Shown piece by piece: positions 1 to 7,850 of a stretch of 64,000 bases of DNA. Location of the stretch: positions 310,001 through 374,000 of the forward strand of contig NZ_JAAIXZ010000003.1 of NCBI RefSeq assembly GCF_010894435.1. The letters run 5' to 3'. Source of the DNA: Pyxidicoccus trucidator. GTDB taxonomy: Bacteria > Myxococcota > Myxococcia > Myxococcales > Myxococcaceae. The notes beneath the pieces are model-generated. The model worked only from the letters and a program-made list of their open reading frames with translations, did no database searches and was not told the origin of the DNA. Position 1 is the first letter of the stretch, and every line of letters begins with the position of its first letter. The position numbers and the translations under genes are program-made.

Positions 1-254
1 TCGAGGGCGCGCACGGCCGCACACGAGAGCACCGGAGACGTCAGCGCATCGCGGCTGGACCTCGGTGGGGGAGGGCCTCGCCCGCTAGCGGACGTCGCGA
101 GGCCGCGAGCGTCGTGCACTCGACGGAGCACTGCCCCGGAGGGCGGCACGCGGAGGGCAAGCTGGCGCACCCTGGAAGGAGGGCGGTTCCTTGGGAGGGT
201 GCGACCTTGCCGGTATCGTGTCGGGACTCGGCCCCGCCTGGAGGATTTTTGGAC
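1..254. other. Non-coding flank before the first lipoprotein gene
   Basis: No convincing gene is seen here. An 8-bp inverted repeat (GGCCTCGC at 74-81, GCGAGGCC at 97-104) could be the terminator of a gene to the left of the window. A Shine-Dalgarno-like GGAGG lies at 240-244, ten bases before the first start codon. No clear sigma-70 promoter is visible. Confidence 0.4.
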
Positions 255-2858
255 ATGCATCGAGCGGACACGACGCGCCTGGCCCTGCTGGTAGGAGCGC
301 TGGTGCTGGCCACGACGACGGGCTGCAGCCTGGAGGAAGCGCCGGGCGTCAACCTGGAGCCCTCCACTTCGGCGCGGGTGATGGTGGCGCTGCCTCGCTC
401 GCTGCCCGCGACGGTGACGCGCGTGGTGGCGACGGCCACGCCCTCCGGTGGCGGCGGCGTCAGCCAGGAACTGGCCGGTGAGGGCACGCGGTGGCGGGGC
501 CTGGTGCGCGGGCTCTCCGCGGGCTCGGGCGCGACGGTGGAGGCGACGGCGTTCGATGCCCAGGGCGCCGTCGTGGCGCAGGCCCAGGTGTCGGGTGTGG
601 CGCTGACGCGGCACCGCGCGGGGCTGCTCGTCCTGGTGCCCCAGGTGCCGTTGCCGGGTGTGCCCCTGGGCAACGTGGCGCCGCACATCGACGCGGTGAT
701 GGCCCCGGCGCCGAGCGCGCGGCCGAGAGCGTCGATGGAGCTGCGCGCCGTCGCGCACGACGCGAACCCGGCCGACGTGCTGACGTACGAGTGGCGTTCC
801 ACGGGTGGCAGCTTCTCCAACGCCACGTCTCCCTCGCCGGTGTGGACGGCGCCGGAGGAGCCGGGCGAGGTCCTGATGACGCTCCAGGTGACGGACTCGC
901 GCGGCGCGGCGGCCACGCTGGACTTCGCGGTGGGGGTGGGCACGCTCTCCGCGGAGTCGGTGGACGGGCCGGCGTCGTTCAACCGGTGGCCCGCGCTGGC
1001 GGAGCTTGCGGCGCAGCCCTCGACGGAGGTGAGCGAGGGCAGCCCGGTGGCGCTCCAGGCGGCGGCCGTGGACGAGGACGGGGACTCGCTGGTGTATGCG
1101 TGGACGGCCACGTGCGAGGGCACCTTCGACGATGCGACAGCGCCCCAGGCGAGCTTCACGCCCACCGCGCTTCCCGAGGCGGCGTGCAACAACTGCCGGT
1201 TGGCCCTGAAGGTGCGGGACGACTTCGGCGGCGAGCGCGAGGGCGTGGTGGAGCTGTGCGTGGTGCGCAAGCTGCCGCCGGTCATCGTGTCCACGTCGCA
1301 GTCCTCGCCCGGGGCCCTGGCGGGAGACCTGGTGCGGCTGGTGGCCACGGCGGAGGACCCGCAGCAGGAGCCGCTCACCTTCACGTGGACGACGAACACG
1401 GGGCTGCTCGGCGCGCCGGAGAAGTCCGGTGGCACGGGTGAAGTGGACTGGGTTTCGCTGTCGTGCCTTCCCACGGACGTGGTGCCCACGGTGCAGCTCA
1501 CCGTCACCAACACGTCGGGGCTGAGTGACTCGCACACCTTCACGGTGGAGTGGAGCGGCGGGCGGTGCGGGCTGCACCCGCCGTGCTCGCTCTCGCTGGA
1601 GGGCACGACGGTGACGCTCCAGGCGGACTGCACCACGGAGGGCACGGTGTTCATCCCGGACGGGTACACGTTCGACGGAGCGGGGCGCCTGCTCACGGCG
1701 GTGGACCCGGAAGGAGGCCGCTTCCTGGGCGCGGTGCTGCGCAACCGGGGCACGACGGCGGACGTGCGCGACGTGAGGGTGGAGGGGCGCGGGCTGTCGG
1801 AGGCGCGGTGTGACGCGGGCGCCGACGCGCTGAGCGGCATCCGGCTGGAGGGGGCGAGCGGCTCCATCGTCGACAGCGAGGTGGTGGACCTGCACCAGAA
1901 GGCGGGCGCGGGCGGATGCCAGGAGGGCACGGCCATCGAGGTGCGCAACGCGACGGATGCGGCGGCGCAGGTGCACGTGGACGTGCTGCGCAACCGGGTG
2001 GAGGGCTACCAGAAGGCGGGCATCGTGGGCATGGGCCGCGTGGAGCTGCGGGTGGAGGACAACACGGTGGAGGGCGGCGGGCCGGTGGTGGGCATTGCTC
2101 GCAACGGCATCCAGGTGGGGGCCGGAGCCACGGGGCGAATCAGCGGCAACACGGTGACGGGCAACGCGTACACGGGGTCGGGCTATGTGGCCTCCGGCAT
2201 CCTGGTGGTGGGCGGTCCGCTCTTCAGCCTGCCGCTGAGCCGGGACATCGTCATCCGGAACAACACGCTGGTGGACAACGACGTGGGCATCAACGTGTCC
2301 CAGGCGGAGGCGGACGGCGGGCCCTTGGCGGAGTCGACGAATCTCCAGGTGGTGGAGAACACGCTGAGCAGCGCGGCGCTGACGAACACCTTTCCGTACC
2401 AGGCGGCCATCTCGGACTACGGTGGCGGCAACCTCATCAGCCGCAATCGCATCAGCGGCGCGGGGTATGACCGGGCGACGTCGCCGGGCGCCACGTTCGA
2501 CGTGGACGTGGTGGCGGACACGGCGGCGCGGGTGGTCTTCGTGACGGCGGCGCAGCGGGTGGACGCGGGGGTGTGTTCGGGAGCGCTGGTGGTGCAGAGC
2601 CAGGACACGGTGGGCAACCTGTCGGCGCTGGCGGCGCCCGCGCTGGTGCTCCAGGCGGAGGGCACGGCGGGGGTGACGTTCTACGAGGACGCGGCGTGCA
2701 CGCGGGCACTGCCGGCATCGGGCGAGGGCTCGGAGCTGCGGCTGGAGGCACCGCACCAGGAAGCGGTGTTCTACTTCCGCGCCACGACGGCGGGCACCGT
2801 GACGCTGTCGGTAGCGGGTGACGGCGTGGGTGCGGAGCAGGCGCAGACGGTGGAGTGA
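255..2858 (+). CDS. Large secreted lipoprotein with Ig-like modules and a right-handed beta-helix
   Basis: The 867-residue product starts with a basic N-terminus, a hydrophobic stretch and a lipobox ending TTGC (Cys24), so it is probably a lipid-anchored envelope protein. Residues about 140-440 hold three PKD/cadherin-like modules with repeated Asp-rich and 'W-T/S' edges. Residues about 450-800 are rich in short Asn/Gly/Val turns such as RNNTLVDND and NRISG, which is the look of a parallel beta-helix of the pectate-lyase or NosD type. Such proteins often bind or cleave polysaccharide, but I see no catalytic signature. The ATG at 255 is chosen because it begins the signal peptide and has GGAGG ten bases upstream; the frame is open further upstream. 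It is separate from the sigma-factor operon that follows. Confidence 0.85.
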   Translation: MHRADTTRLALLVGALVLATTTGCSLEEAPGVNLEPSTSARVMVALPRSLPATVTRVVATATPSGGGGVSQELAGEGTRWRGLVRGLSAGSGATVEATAFDAQGAVVAQAQVSGVALTRHRAGLLVLVPQVPLPGVPLGNVAPHIDAVMAPAPSARPRASMELRAVAHDANPADVLTYEWRSTGGSFSNATSPSPVWTAPEEPGEVLMTLQVTDSRGAAATLDFAVGVGTLSAESVDGPASFNRWPALAELAAQPSTEVSEGSPVALQAAAVDEDGDSLVYAWTATCEGTFDDATAPQASFTPTALPEAACNNCRLALKVRDDFGGEREGVVELCVVRKLPPVIVSTSQSSPGALAGDLVRLVATAEDPQQEPLTFTWTTNTGLLGAPEKSGGTGEVDWVSLSCLPTDVVPTVQLTVTNTSGLSDSHTFTVEWSGGRCGLHPPCSLSLEGTTVTLQADCTTEGTVFIPDGYTFDGAGRLLTAVDPEGGRFLGAVLRNRGTTADVRDVRVEGRGLSEARCDAGADALSGIRLEGASGSIVDSEVVDLHQKAGAGGCQEGTAIEVRNATDAAAQVHVDVLRNRVEGYQKAGIVGMGRVELRVEDNTVEGGGPVVGIARNGIQVGAGATGRISGNTVTGNAYTGSGYVASGILVVGGPLFSLPLSRDIVIRNNTLVDNDVGINVSQAEADGGPLAESTNLQVVENTLSSAALTNTFPYQAAISDYGGGNLISRNRISGAGYDRATSPGATFDVDVVADTAARVVFVTAAQRVDAGVCSGALVVQSQDTVGNLSALAAPALVLQAEGTAGVTFYEDAACTRALPASGEGSELRLEAPHQEAVFYFRATTAGTVTLSVAGDGVGAEQAQTVE

Positions 2859-2940
2859 GCCGCGAGGCGCGGGGCTGTCCGGCCCGGCGCCTGTGCCTCA
2901 GGGAAGGCTCTCGGGCGTGCTCGTGAAGAGGGCACGGAAA

Positions 2941-2971
2941 TGTCCCAACTTCCGCGGCTCGCGTGTCCAAG
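2941..2971 (+). promoter_or_regulatory. Putative ECF-sigma promoter of the sigma/anti-sigma/caspase operon
   Basis: TGTCCCA (2941-2947) is followed after 13 bases by GCGTGTCCAAG (2961-2971). The same two blocks with the same spacing occur at 5790-5820, just before a lipoprotein gene. The geometry suits an ECF promoter, with a -35 element and a CGTGTC -10. This suggests the ECF sigma factor transcribes its own operon. If so, the GTG at 2963 lies inside the -10 and cannot be the sigma start codon. Confidence 0.6.
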
Positions 2972-2980
2972 CTGGTGACG

Positions 2981-3493
2981 ATGCGCCAAGGGCTGAGCCC
3001 CACGGAGATACAAGACCTGTATGACCGGTATGCCCCTGGCATGTACCGGAGGGCCTTCGCCTTGCTTCAGCGGGAGGCGGATGCCTGGGACGCGGTGCAG
3101 GAGGCGTACATCCGCCTCATCCAGTCCGCCGCCGACTTCCGGCGGGAGTCCCGGCCGATGACGTTCGTCTACCGGGTTATCACCAACGTCTGCCTCAACA
3201 TGCTCCGCTCACGGGCCCTGCGGGACGTCGCTCCCGAAGAGTCCACGGCCGCAGGCGCCGTGGACACGCTCGCCGCCACCGAGTGCCGCGACTTCCTGGT
3301 GAAGCTGGCGCGCACGCTGGACGAGCGTGGCCTCACAGTGGCGGCGCTGTACTACCTGGACGGCCTGTCCCAGGAGGAGATTGCCCAGGTGCTGGGGCTC
3401 TCCAGGAAGACCATCGTGCGCGAGGTGCAGCGCATCAGCGTCCTGGCTCGCTCACTGGGCGAGCCCGTGGCGCCGCGAGGAGGTGCCGCATGA
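2981..3493 (+). CDS. ECF-family RNA polymerase sigma factor
   Basis: This 170-residue protein has the two-domain layout of ECF sigma factors. Region 2 (about residues 5-75) contains 'YAPGMYRRAFALL' and the polymerase-binding 'AWDAVQEAYIRL'. Region 4 (about 105-160) has the helix-turn-helix 'LSQEEIAQVLGLSRKTIVRE'. It would direct RNA polymerase to a small regulon. The ATG at 2981 is preferred to the GTG at 2963, which falls inside the putative promoter; the leader would then be only a few bases long. The stop overlaps the next start (ATGA), so translation with the zinc-finger anti-sigma protein is probably coupled. A probable second target is the lipoprotein gene at 5857, which carries a copy of the same promoter-like sequence. 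Confidence 0.9.
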   Translation: MRQGLSPTEIQDLYDRYAPGMYRRAFALLQREADAWDAVQEAYIRLIQSAADFRRESRPMTFVYRVITNVCLNMLRSRALRDVAPEESTAAGAVDTLAATECRDFLVKLARTLDERGLTVAALYYLDGLSQEEIAQVLGLSRKTIVREVQRISVLARSLGEPVAPRGGAA

Positions 3494-4260
3494 GGGAACA
3501 CCTGTCCGACCTCGTCCTGGACGAGGTCATGGCCGGCGGCCCGAGACCGCCCCACCTTGAAACCTGTGACGCCTGCCAGGGGCGGCTCTCCCGTCTGCGA
3601 ACCCACGCGGAACAGACCCGTGCCGCTGCCGCCTTCTCCCGCGTCCGAGCCCAGGTCCTCGCGGAAGCAGCGGCCAGGCAGGCGCGGCCCGCCACCTCGT
3701 GGTTCTCCGGGTGGCTGCTCGTCCCCGCGCTGGCCACCCTTGTCATAGGGGTCTTCCGCGGGCCGCTCATGGAGACCGTGCGCGGCCCCACGGTGTCGGA
3801 CGGACGCGAGGTCCCCACGGAGCCTGGCCCGGGGATTCGGGTGAAGGGGCCTCCCTCGGTGGAGCTCCTTCGGCTGGAGGACGGCCAGGTGAACCCCGTC
3901 CTGCATGAAGGGGACGAGGTGGCGCTCCGGCTCCGGAGTGGCGGCCGCCGCTACGCGCTGGTCGTCTCCGTGGACACGGGAGGGCAGGTGGAGGCACTCT
4001 GGCCCCTGGGTGCGCAGGAGAGCGGCGAGTTGGACGTCGAGCAGCCCGCGCCCCTGTTCCAGGTCACCCGGGGGGGCTTCGTGGTGCATGCACTCTATTC
4101 GGAGACGCCGCTGCGGCTCGACGACCTCCGTGACTGGCTGGCCACGCACGGGCCGGACTGCTCCGGAGCCACGGGGACGTCGGCCTGCCAGGAGCCCACC
4201 GGGCTTCCCGCGGGGTCCGCGCACGCGGCGGTGTCGCTCGGGGTCGAGGCGTCGCGATGA
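3490..4260 (+). CDS. Membrane anti-sigma factor with zinc-finger motif and DUF4384-like domain
   Basis: The 256-residue product begins with a short cytoplasmic domain bearing H22-x3-C26-x2-C29, the zinc-binding signature of ZAS anti-sigma factors. One hydrophobic span follows at about residues 71-89. The exported part (about 125-230) has an 'LRLRSGGRRYALVVSVD...VEALWP' strand pattern, as in DUF4384 domains that accompany kinases and caspases. It most likely holds the upstream sigma factor inactive at the inner membrane and responds to an envelope signal. It overlaps the sigma gene and the caspase gene by ATGA junctions, which points to one operon with coupled translation. The sensed ligand cannot be told from sequence. 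Confidence 0.85.
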   Translation: MREHLSDLVLDEVMAGGPRPPHLETCDACQGRLSRLRTHAEQTRAAAAFSRVRAQVLAEAAARQARPATSWFSGWLLVPALATLVIGVFRGPLMETVRGPTVSDGREVPTEPGPGIRVKGPPSVELLRLEDGQVNPVLHEGDEVALRLRSGGRRYALVVSVDTGGQVEALWPLGAQESGELDVEQPAPLFQVTRGGFVVHALYSETPLRLDDLRDWLATHGPDCSGATGTSACQEPTGLPAGSAHAAVSLGVEASR

Positions 4261-5789
4261 CGCTCGCCCTGCTCCTCGCGGCCGTCATGGCGTCGCAGCC
4301 CGTGGCCGGAGAGGTGGAAGGGGCCCCGCGCCGCTTCGCCCTCGCGGTGGGCAACAACCGGGGTACCGGGGCCGACGCGCCGCTCCGGTACGCGGAGCGC
4401 GACGCCCGTTCGGTGCTGGGCGTGCTGATGGAGGTGGGCGGGCTGCGGCGCGAGGACGCGCTGCTCGTGCTCGGCACCGACGCGGACGCGGCGCGCGACG
4501 CGCTGGCCCGCTTCGAGCGTCACCTCAAGGCCCAGGCCAGGCCGGGAGACCAGCTCTTCGTCTACGTCTCCAGCCACGCGGACTCGGGCGAGCTGCACCT
4601 GTCCGGCACGCGCCTGCCGCTGCGCGAGGTGGTGCGCTTCATCGACAGCGCCCCCGTGAGTGTGGCCCTTCTGGTGGTGGACTCGTGCCAGTCGGGTGAG
4701 GCCGCGCGCCTCAAGGGGCTGAAGCCCATTCCCGGCGTGCTGGTGAGCGTGGAGCGGCAGGAACTCGCCGGGCGCGTCATCATCACCGCGTCCGCCGCGG
4801 ACGAGTCCGCGCAGGAGTCGGACGCGCTCGCGGGCTCCGTCTTCACGCACCACCTCGTGGCCGCGCTGCGCGGAGCGGCGGACGTGTCCGGAGACGGCCG
4901 CGTCACGCTCGCCGAGGCCTATACCTACTCCTACGCGCGCACGGTGGAGTCCTCGCTCCTGTCCCGCGCGGGCACGCAGCACCCCACCTTCCACTTCGAC
5001 CTCCAGGGCAAGGGAGACCTCGTCCTCTCCTCGCCCGCTCGCGCCACGTCTCTGCTGACACTGGCCATTGACGAGCCCGGGGACTGGACGGTGTCCACGC
5101 TCGCGGGGGAGCCCATCCTGGGACACGTGCGCAAGGGGACGGGAGCGGCCACGCTCGCGCTGCCCGCGGGCGGCTACATCCTCACCACCCGGAACGGGGA
5201 GCACGCGCTGGTGGCCCGCGTGCAGGTCCCCGACGCCGGGCGCGCGGAGCTGACCCGCGACCAGCTTCGCCCCCAGAAGCTGGAGGTGAACGCACTCAAG
5301 GGGCCGTCGCCCGTGCGGTGGATGGTCCACGTGGGCCCCAGCCTGGGCCTCCCCCTTGTCAGCACCTTCGGGAGGATGCTGGGCGGCACCGCCGCGCTCC
5401 AGCACGCCTGGACGGAGTCAGGGGTGAACCTGGCGACGGCGGTGGTGGAGGTCCGGCACGGACGGCACCCCTCGGGTGACTTCGAGCAGTACGACCAGTC
5501 GCTGCGGCTGGGCCTGGGCCACCTTGTACGCGACTGGCATGGGCTGCAGCTCCAGCTCACCCTGGAGGCCGGCGGAACCCTGTCCCGGCAGCAGCAGCTC
5601 AGCACGCGCGAGTCAGCACTCGCCCTGCAGCCCTACGCCGGTGTGGCGGCGGGAGTGTGGCTGCCCGTGGCGGGCCCGCTGCGGGTGTCGCTGCTGGGGA
5701 ACGCGGGGCACACCTGGATGCGCACGGACGTGGGAAACCCGTCCGCGCTGTCGCTGGGGGGCAGTCTCGGCTTCGGCTGGGTGCGGTGA
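4257..5789 (+). CDS. Exported caspase-like (C14) protease with C-terminal beta-barrel-like domain
   Basis: A hydrophobic N-terminus (residues 1-18) looks like a signal peptide, so the protein probably works outside the cytoplasm. Residues about 25-260 form a metacaspase/paracaspase-type p20 fold, with the catalytic pair visible: His107 in 'YVSSHADSGEL' and Cys144 in 'VVDSCQSGEA'. A beta-sandwich-like stretch (about 265-350) follows. The last ~155 residues alternate polar and hydrophobic residues with many Gly and aromatics and end in 'GFGWVR', like a small outer-membrane beta-barrel. Being third in a sigma/anti-sigma operon suggests it acts in an envelope stress pathway, possibly as executor or as part of signal release. 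The substrate is unknown. Caspase domain: high confidence; barrel: moderate. Confidence 0.85.
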   Translation: MTLALLLAAVMASQPVAGEVEGAPRRFALAVGNNRGTGADAPLRYAERDARSVLGVLMEVGGLRREDALLVLGTDADAARDALARFERHLKAQARPGDQLFVYVSSHADSGELHLSGTRLPLREVVRFIDSAPVSVALLVVDSCQSGEAARLKGLKPIPGVLVSVERQELAGRVIITASAADESAQESDALAGSVFTHHLVAALRGAADVSGDGRVTLAEAYTYSYARTVESSLLSRAGTQHPTFHFDLQGKGDLVLSSPARATSLLTLAIDEPGDWTVSTLAGEPILGHVRKGTGAATLALPAGGYILTTRNGEHALVARVQVPDAGRAELTRDQLRPQKLEVNALKGPSPVRWMVHVGPSLGLPLVSTFGRMLGGTAALQHAWTESGVNLATAVVEVRHGRHPSGDFEQYDQSLRLGLGHLVRDWHGLQLQLTLEAGGTLSRQQQLSTRESALALQPYAGVAAGVWLPVAGPLRVSLLGNAGHTWMRTDVGNPSALSLGGSLGFGWVR

Positions 5790-5820
5790 TGTCCCATCCT
5801 GGTGGGCTTGCGTGTCCAAG
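5790..5820 (+). promoter_or_regulatory. Second copy of the putative ECF promoter
   Basis: TGTCCCA (5790-5796), 13 bases, then GCGTGTCCAAG (5810-5820) repeats the arrangement found before the sigma gene, while the spacer between the blocks differs. It begins directly after the caspase stop codon and lies about 36 bases before the lipoprotein ATG, so the lipoprotein is probably transcribed from its own ECF-dependent promoter as well as by readthrough. Confidence 0.6.
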
Positions 5821-5856
5821 GAGAGGCTCACGCAACTCCATCCAAGAGGTCTCCGC

Positions 5857-7653
5857 ATGCAATCCCGTCTTCCGACGCACCGCTGGACGTGTCTGCTGTT
5901 GTGCGCGGCCCTGGGGCTCGCCGCCTGTGATTCATTGGAGTCCGACCCCATACCGAAACCCGTAAAGGAGGAGCCGCCGCCTCCTCCTCCCGAACTCACC
6001 GTCACCGTGGAGACAGCAGGGCCGGAGTTCTGCAGGCAGGGCACGTGGACGCTCTCTGTCTCCGTCACGGGGGGGATGCCGGAGCGGGTGGAGCTCATCA
6101 GGAACGGGCGGAATGTCACGAGCCTCGTCAGTCCGTACCGCCACACCGTCGACTGTGCCACCCATGACGAGGGCAGCTTTTCCTTCGTCGCCCGGGCAGT
6201 GGCCGAGGGTCTGAGCTTCGACAGCCCGAGCACTTTGGTCGTGGTGGACCGCGGGTCTCCCAGGGTCGAGTCCTGGCGCCCGGACACGTACTATCCTTCC
6301 GTGGACACGCAGGTGGAGATTGTCTTCTCCGAGCCGCTCCAGCCCGAATCGCTCCAGGCCGCGCCCACCCTGCTACGCGACGGCAACGGCTTCTCGGTCG
6401 TGCACCAGACGGTGCTCAGCGAGGACGGGAGGGTCCTCCGGCTGGTGCCGACGTTGCCACTTCGCCCGCCGGTCACCCTGCATGCCGAGCTGTTGCAACG
6501 GAGCATGACCGACCGGGCCGGCAACCCGTTCCAAGTGGGAACGGGTTCCACTGGCTCCGAGCGGGAGTTCAGCTACTGGCCCTTCGCCCAGGTGGGACCC
6601 AGGTTGAGCAAGAGCGTTACGGGCCCGATTTCTTTCGCACTGGAGACGTTCCCGCAGGAGCGGCCGGTCGCCCTTTACGTCGAGCAGGAGACGCAAGATA
6701 GCCCGGGCAAGTTGGCTGTCGCGCGGTGGCGCGGCGACGCGTGGGAGCGCCTTCCCCCACCTCTTGAATTCGCTGCGCGGTCACCCTATCCCAGCAACCG
6801 GATGATCCAGGTGTCCAAGGCTGGTGCGGTGGTGATCGCCTGGGCCCAGACCAACGACGACACTGACACGGACTGGATCCACGTGATGCGGTACGATGGC
6901 ACGTCCTGGACCCTCCTGGGGGCGCCGCGCGACACCCAGTCCCGGATCACCTACTCACAGATGGCGCTGGACTCGGACGGGCACCCCGTTCTCGTCTATG
7001 AGGAGCGCAACCTCGACCTCCGGGTCGTTCGGTGGACCGGCACGGCCTGGGAGGCCCTGGGAGGTCCTATCAGTGGCAATCCGCAGATTCCAACCTTCGC
7101 CAGTTACCCGGCCATCGCCGTGGACTCGTCCGAGGTGGTGCTGGCGTGGTCGGAGGTCCCTCCAGAGGCAACCCGGGACCACGTCTTCGTGATGCGGTTC
7201 AAGGATGGGCGCTGGTCTCGCTTGGGAGGGCTGCTCCGTGGCACGGCGGGCGGAGGCACGGATAGAGTCGCTATTGCGCTGCGGAGAAATGGGGATCCAG
7301 TCGTCGCCTGGACCGAATGGGACGCAAACTACGACGACGGCTTCGTCTTCGTCTCTCAATGGAAGTTGACCTCCGCGGGCGAAGGTTGGGCTCCGCCAGA
7401 GCTGCTGCTCCAGGGGATGACACGGTCTGCCGGCCTGGAACCTCCGTTCATCGTCATCCATGACGATGAGCCGTGGGTGTCCTGGCAGCGCCGGGCGGGG
7501 GGCACTGGGTATGCCAGCTACTTCCGCCGGCACCGCGACTCGAGCTGGGAGCCCGAGCAACTCATCGCCGGGACGGAGTTGTATGGGTTCCGGGTGGACG
7601 AGAAGGGTTTCCCCTGGGTTGCGGTGGAAGGGGCCATCCTTCGCCCGCAGTAG
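5857..7653 (+). CDS. Lipoprotein with Ig-like domains and beta-propeller-like repeats; likely ECF regulon member
   Basis: The 598-residue product has a basic N-terminus and lipobox GLAAC (Cys24), then a Pro-rich spacer. Residues about 45-130 look Ig-like. Residues about 140-225 match the SbsA-type Ig (Big_5) pattern, with 'VEIVFSEPLQPESL' and 'MTDRAGNPF'. From about 250 to the end there are repeats of the kind 'W-G/T-G-x-W-x-x-L-G/P' about 50 residues apart, which suggests a beta-propeller as in other myxobacterial surface lipoproteins. No enzyme motif is seen. AAGAGG lies just before the ATG. The gene follows the caspase operon and carries its promoter motif, so it is probably part of the same response. 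The base composition of the central part is slightly lower in GC than its neighbours. Confidence 0.8.
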   Translation: MQSRLPTHRWTCLLLCAALGLAACDSLESDPIPKPVKEEPPPPPPELTVTVETAGPEFCRQGTWTLSVSVTGGMPERVELIRNGRNVTSLVSPYRHTVDCATHDEGSFSFVARAVAEGLSFDSPSTLVVVDRGSPRVESWRPDTYYPSVDTQVEIVFSEPLQPESLQAAPTLLRDGNGFSVVHQTVLSEDGRVLRLVPTLPLRPPVTLHAELLQRSMTDRAGNPFQVGTGSTGSEREFSYWPFAQVGPRLSKSVTGPISFALETFPQERPVALYVEQETQDSPGKLAVARWRGDAWERLPPPLEFAARSPYPSNRMIQVSKAGAVVIAWAQTNDDTDTDWIHVMRYDGTSWTLLGAPRDTQSRITYSQMALDSDGHPVLVYEERNLDLRVVRWTGTAWEALGGPISGNPQIPTFASYPAIAVDSSEVVLAWSEVPPEATRDHVFVMRFKDGRWSRLGGLLRGTAGGGTDRVAIALRRNGDPVVAWTEWDANYDDGFVFVSQWKLTSAGEGWAPPELLLQGMTRSAGLEPPFIVIHDDEPWVSWQRRAGGTGYASYFRRHRDSSWEPEQLIAGTELYGFRVDEKGFPWVAVEGAILRPQ

Positions 7654-7678
7654 GTGGGCGCAGCCTGCTCCATCAGAA

Positions 7679-7716
7679 GCCGGCGGCTCCGGGCCCTCGC
7701 GCGCGGAGCCGTCGGC
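7679..7716 (+). terminator. Hairpin after the lipoprotein gene
   Basis: GCCGGCGGCTCCG (7679-7691) pairs with CGGAGCCGTCGGC (7704-7716), a 13-bp stem with one G-U pair. There is no strong T-run, which is usual for hairpins in GC-rich myxobacteria. It fits the end of the caspase-lipoprotein unit. The following 7717-7850 is AT-richer and probably holds the promoter of the glycosidase gene; two 'TGATAAC' segments are visible there, but I cannot define -35/-10 elements with confidence. Confidence 0.5.
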
Positions 7717-7850
7717 GCGCGCGTTGATAACCGCACCAGAAAGACTCGTTTTGCTGTTTTAACTAGGAACGCGTGATAACTGGGACCTCCACTGCGGTGC
7801 ATTCCCGCGCACGGAGCCGAGACGGTGTCCGGGCGCTCGGAGGTCGTCTC

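Noticed and set aside
41..1993. Very long open frame opposite the first lipoprotein (also 12888-15914 opposite kdp, 25093-27963 opposite fhs and the kinase, 34968-37751 opposite AsmA, 54267-57692 opposite the hybrid kinase)
   Set aside because: High GC removes stop codons in other frames. These translations are Arg/Pro/Ala/Ser-rich or His/Arg-rich with no domain, and the opposite strand has a clear gene.
2963..2980. GTG at 2963 as the sigma factor start
   Set aside because: It lies inside the -10-like block shared with 5810-5820; the ATG at 2981 is the next in-frame start and keeps the whole sigma region 2.
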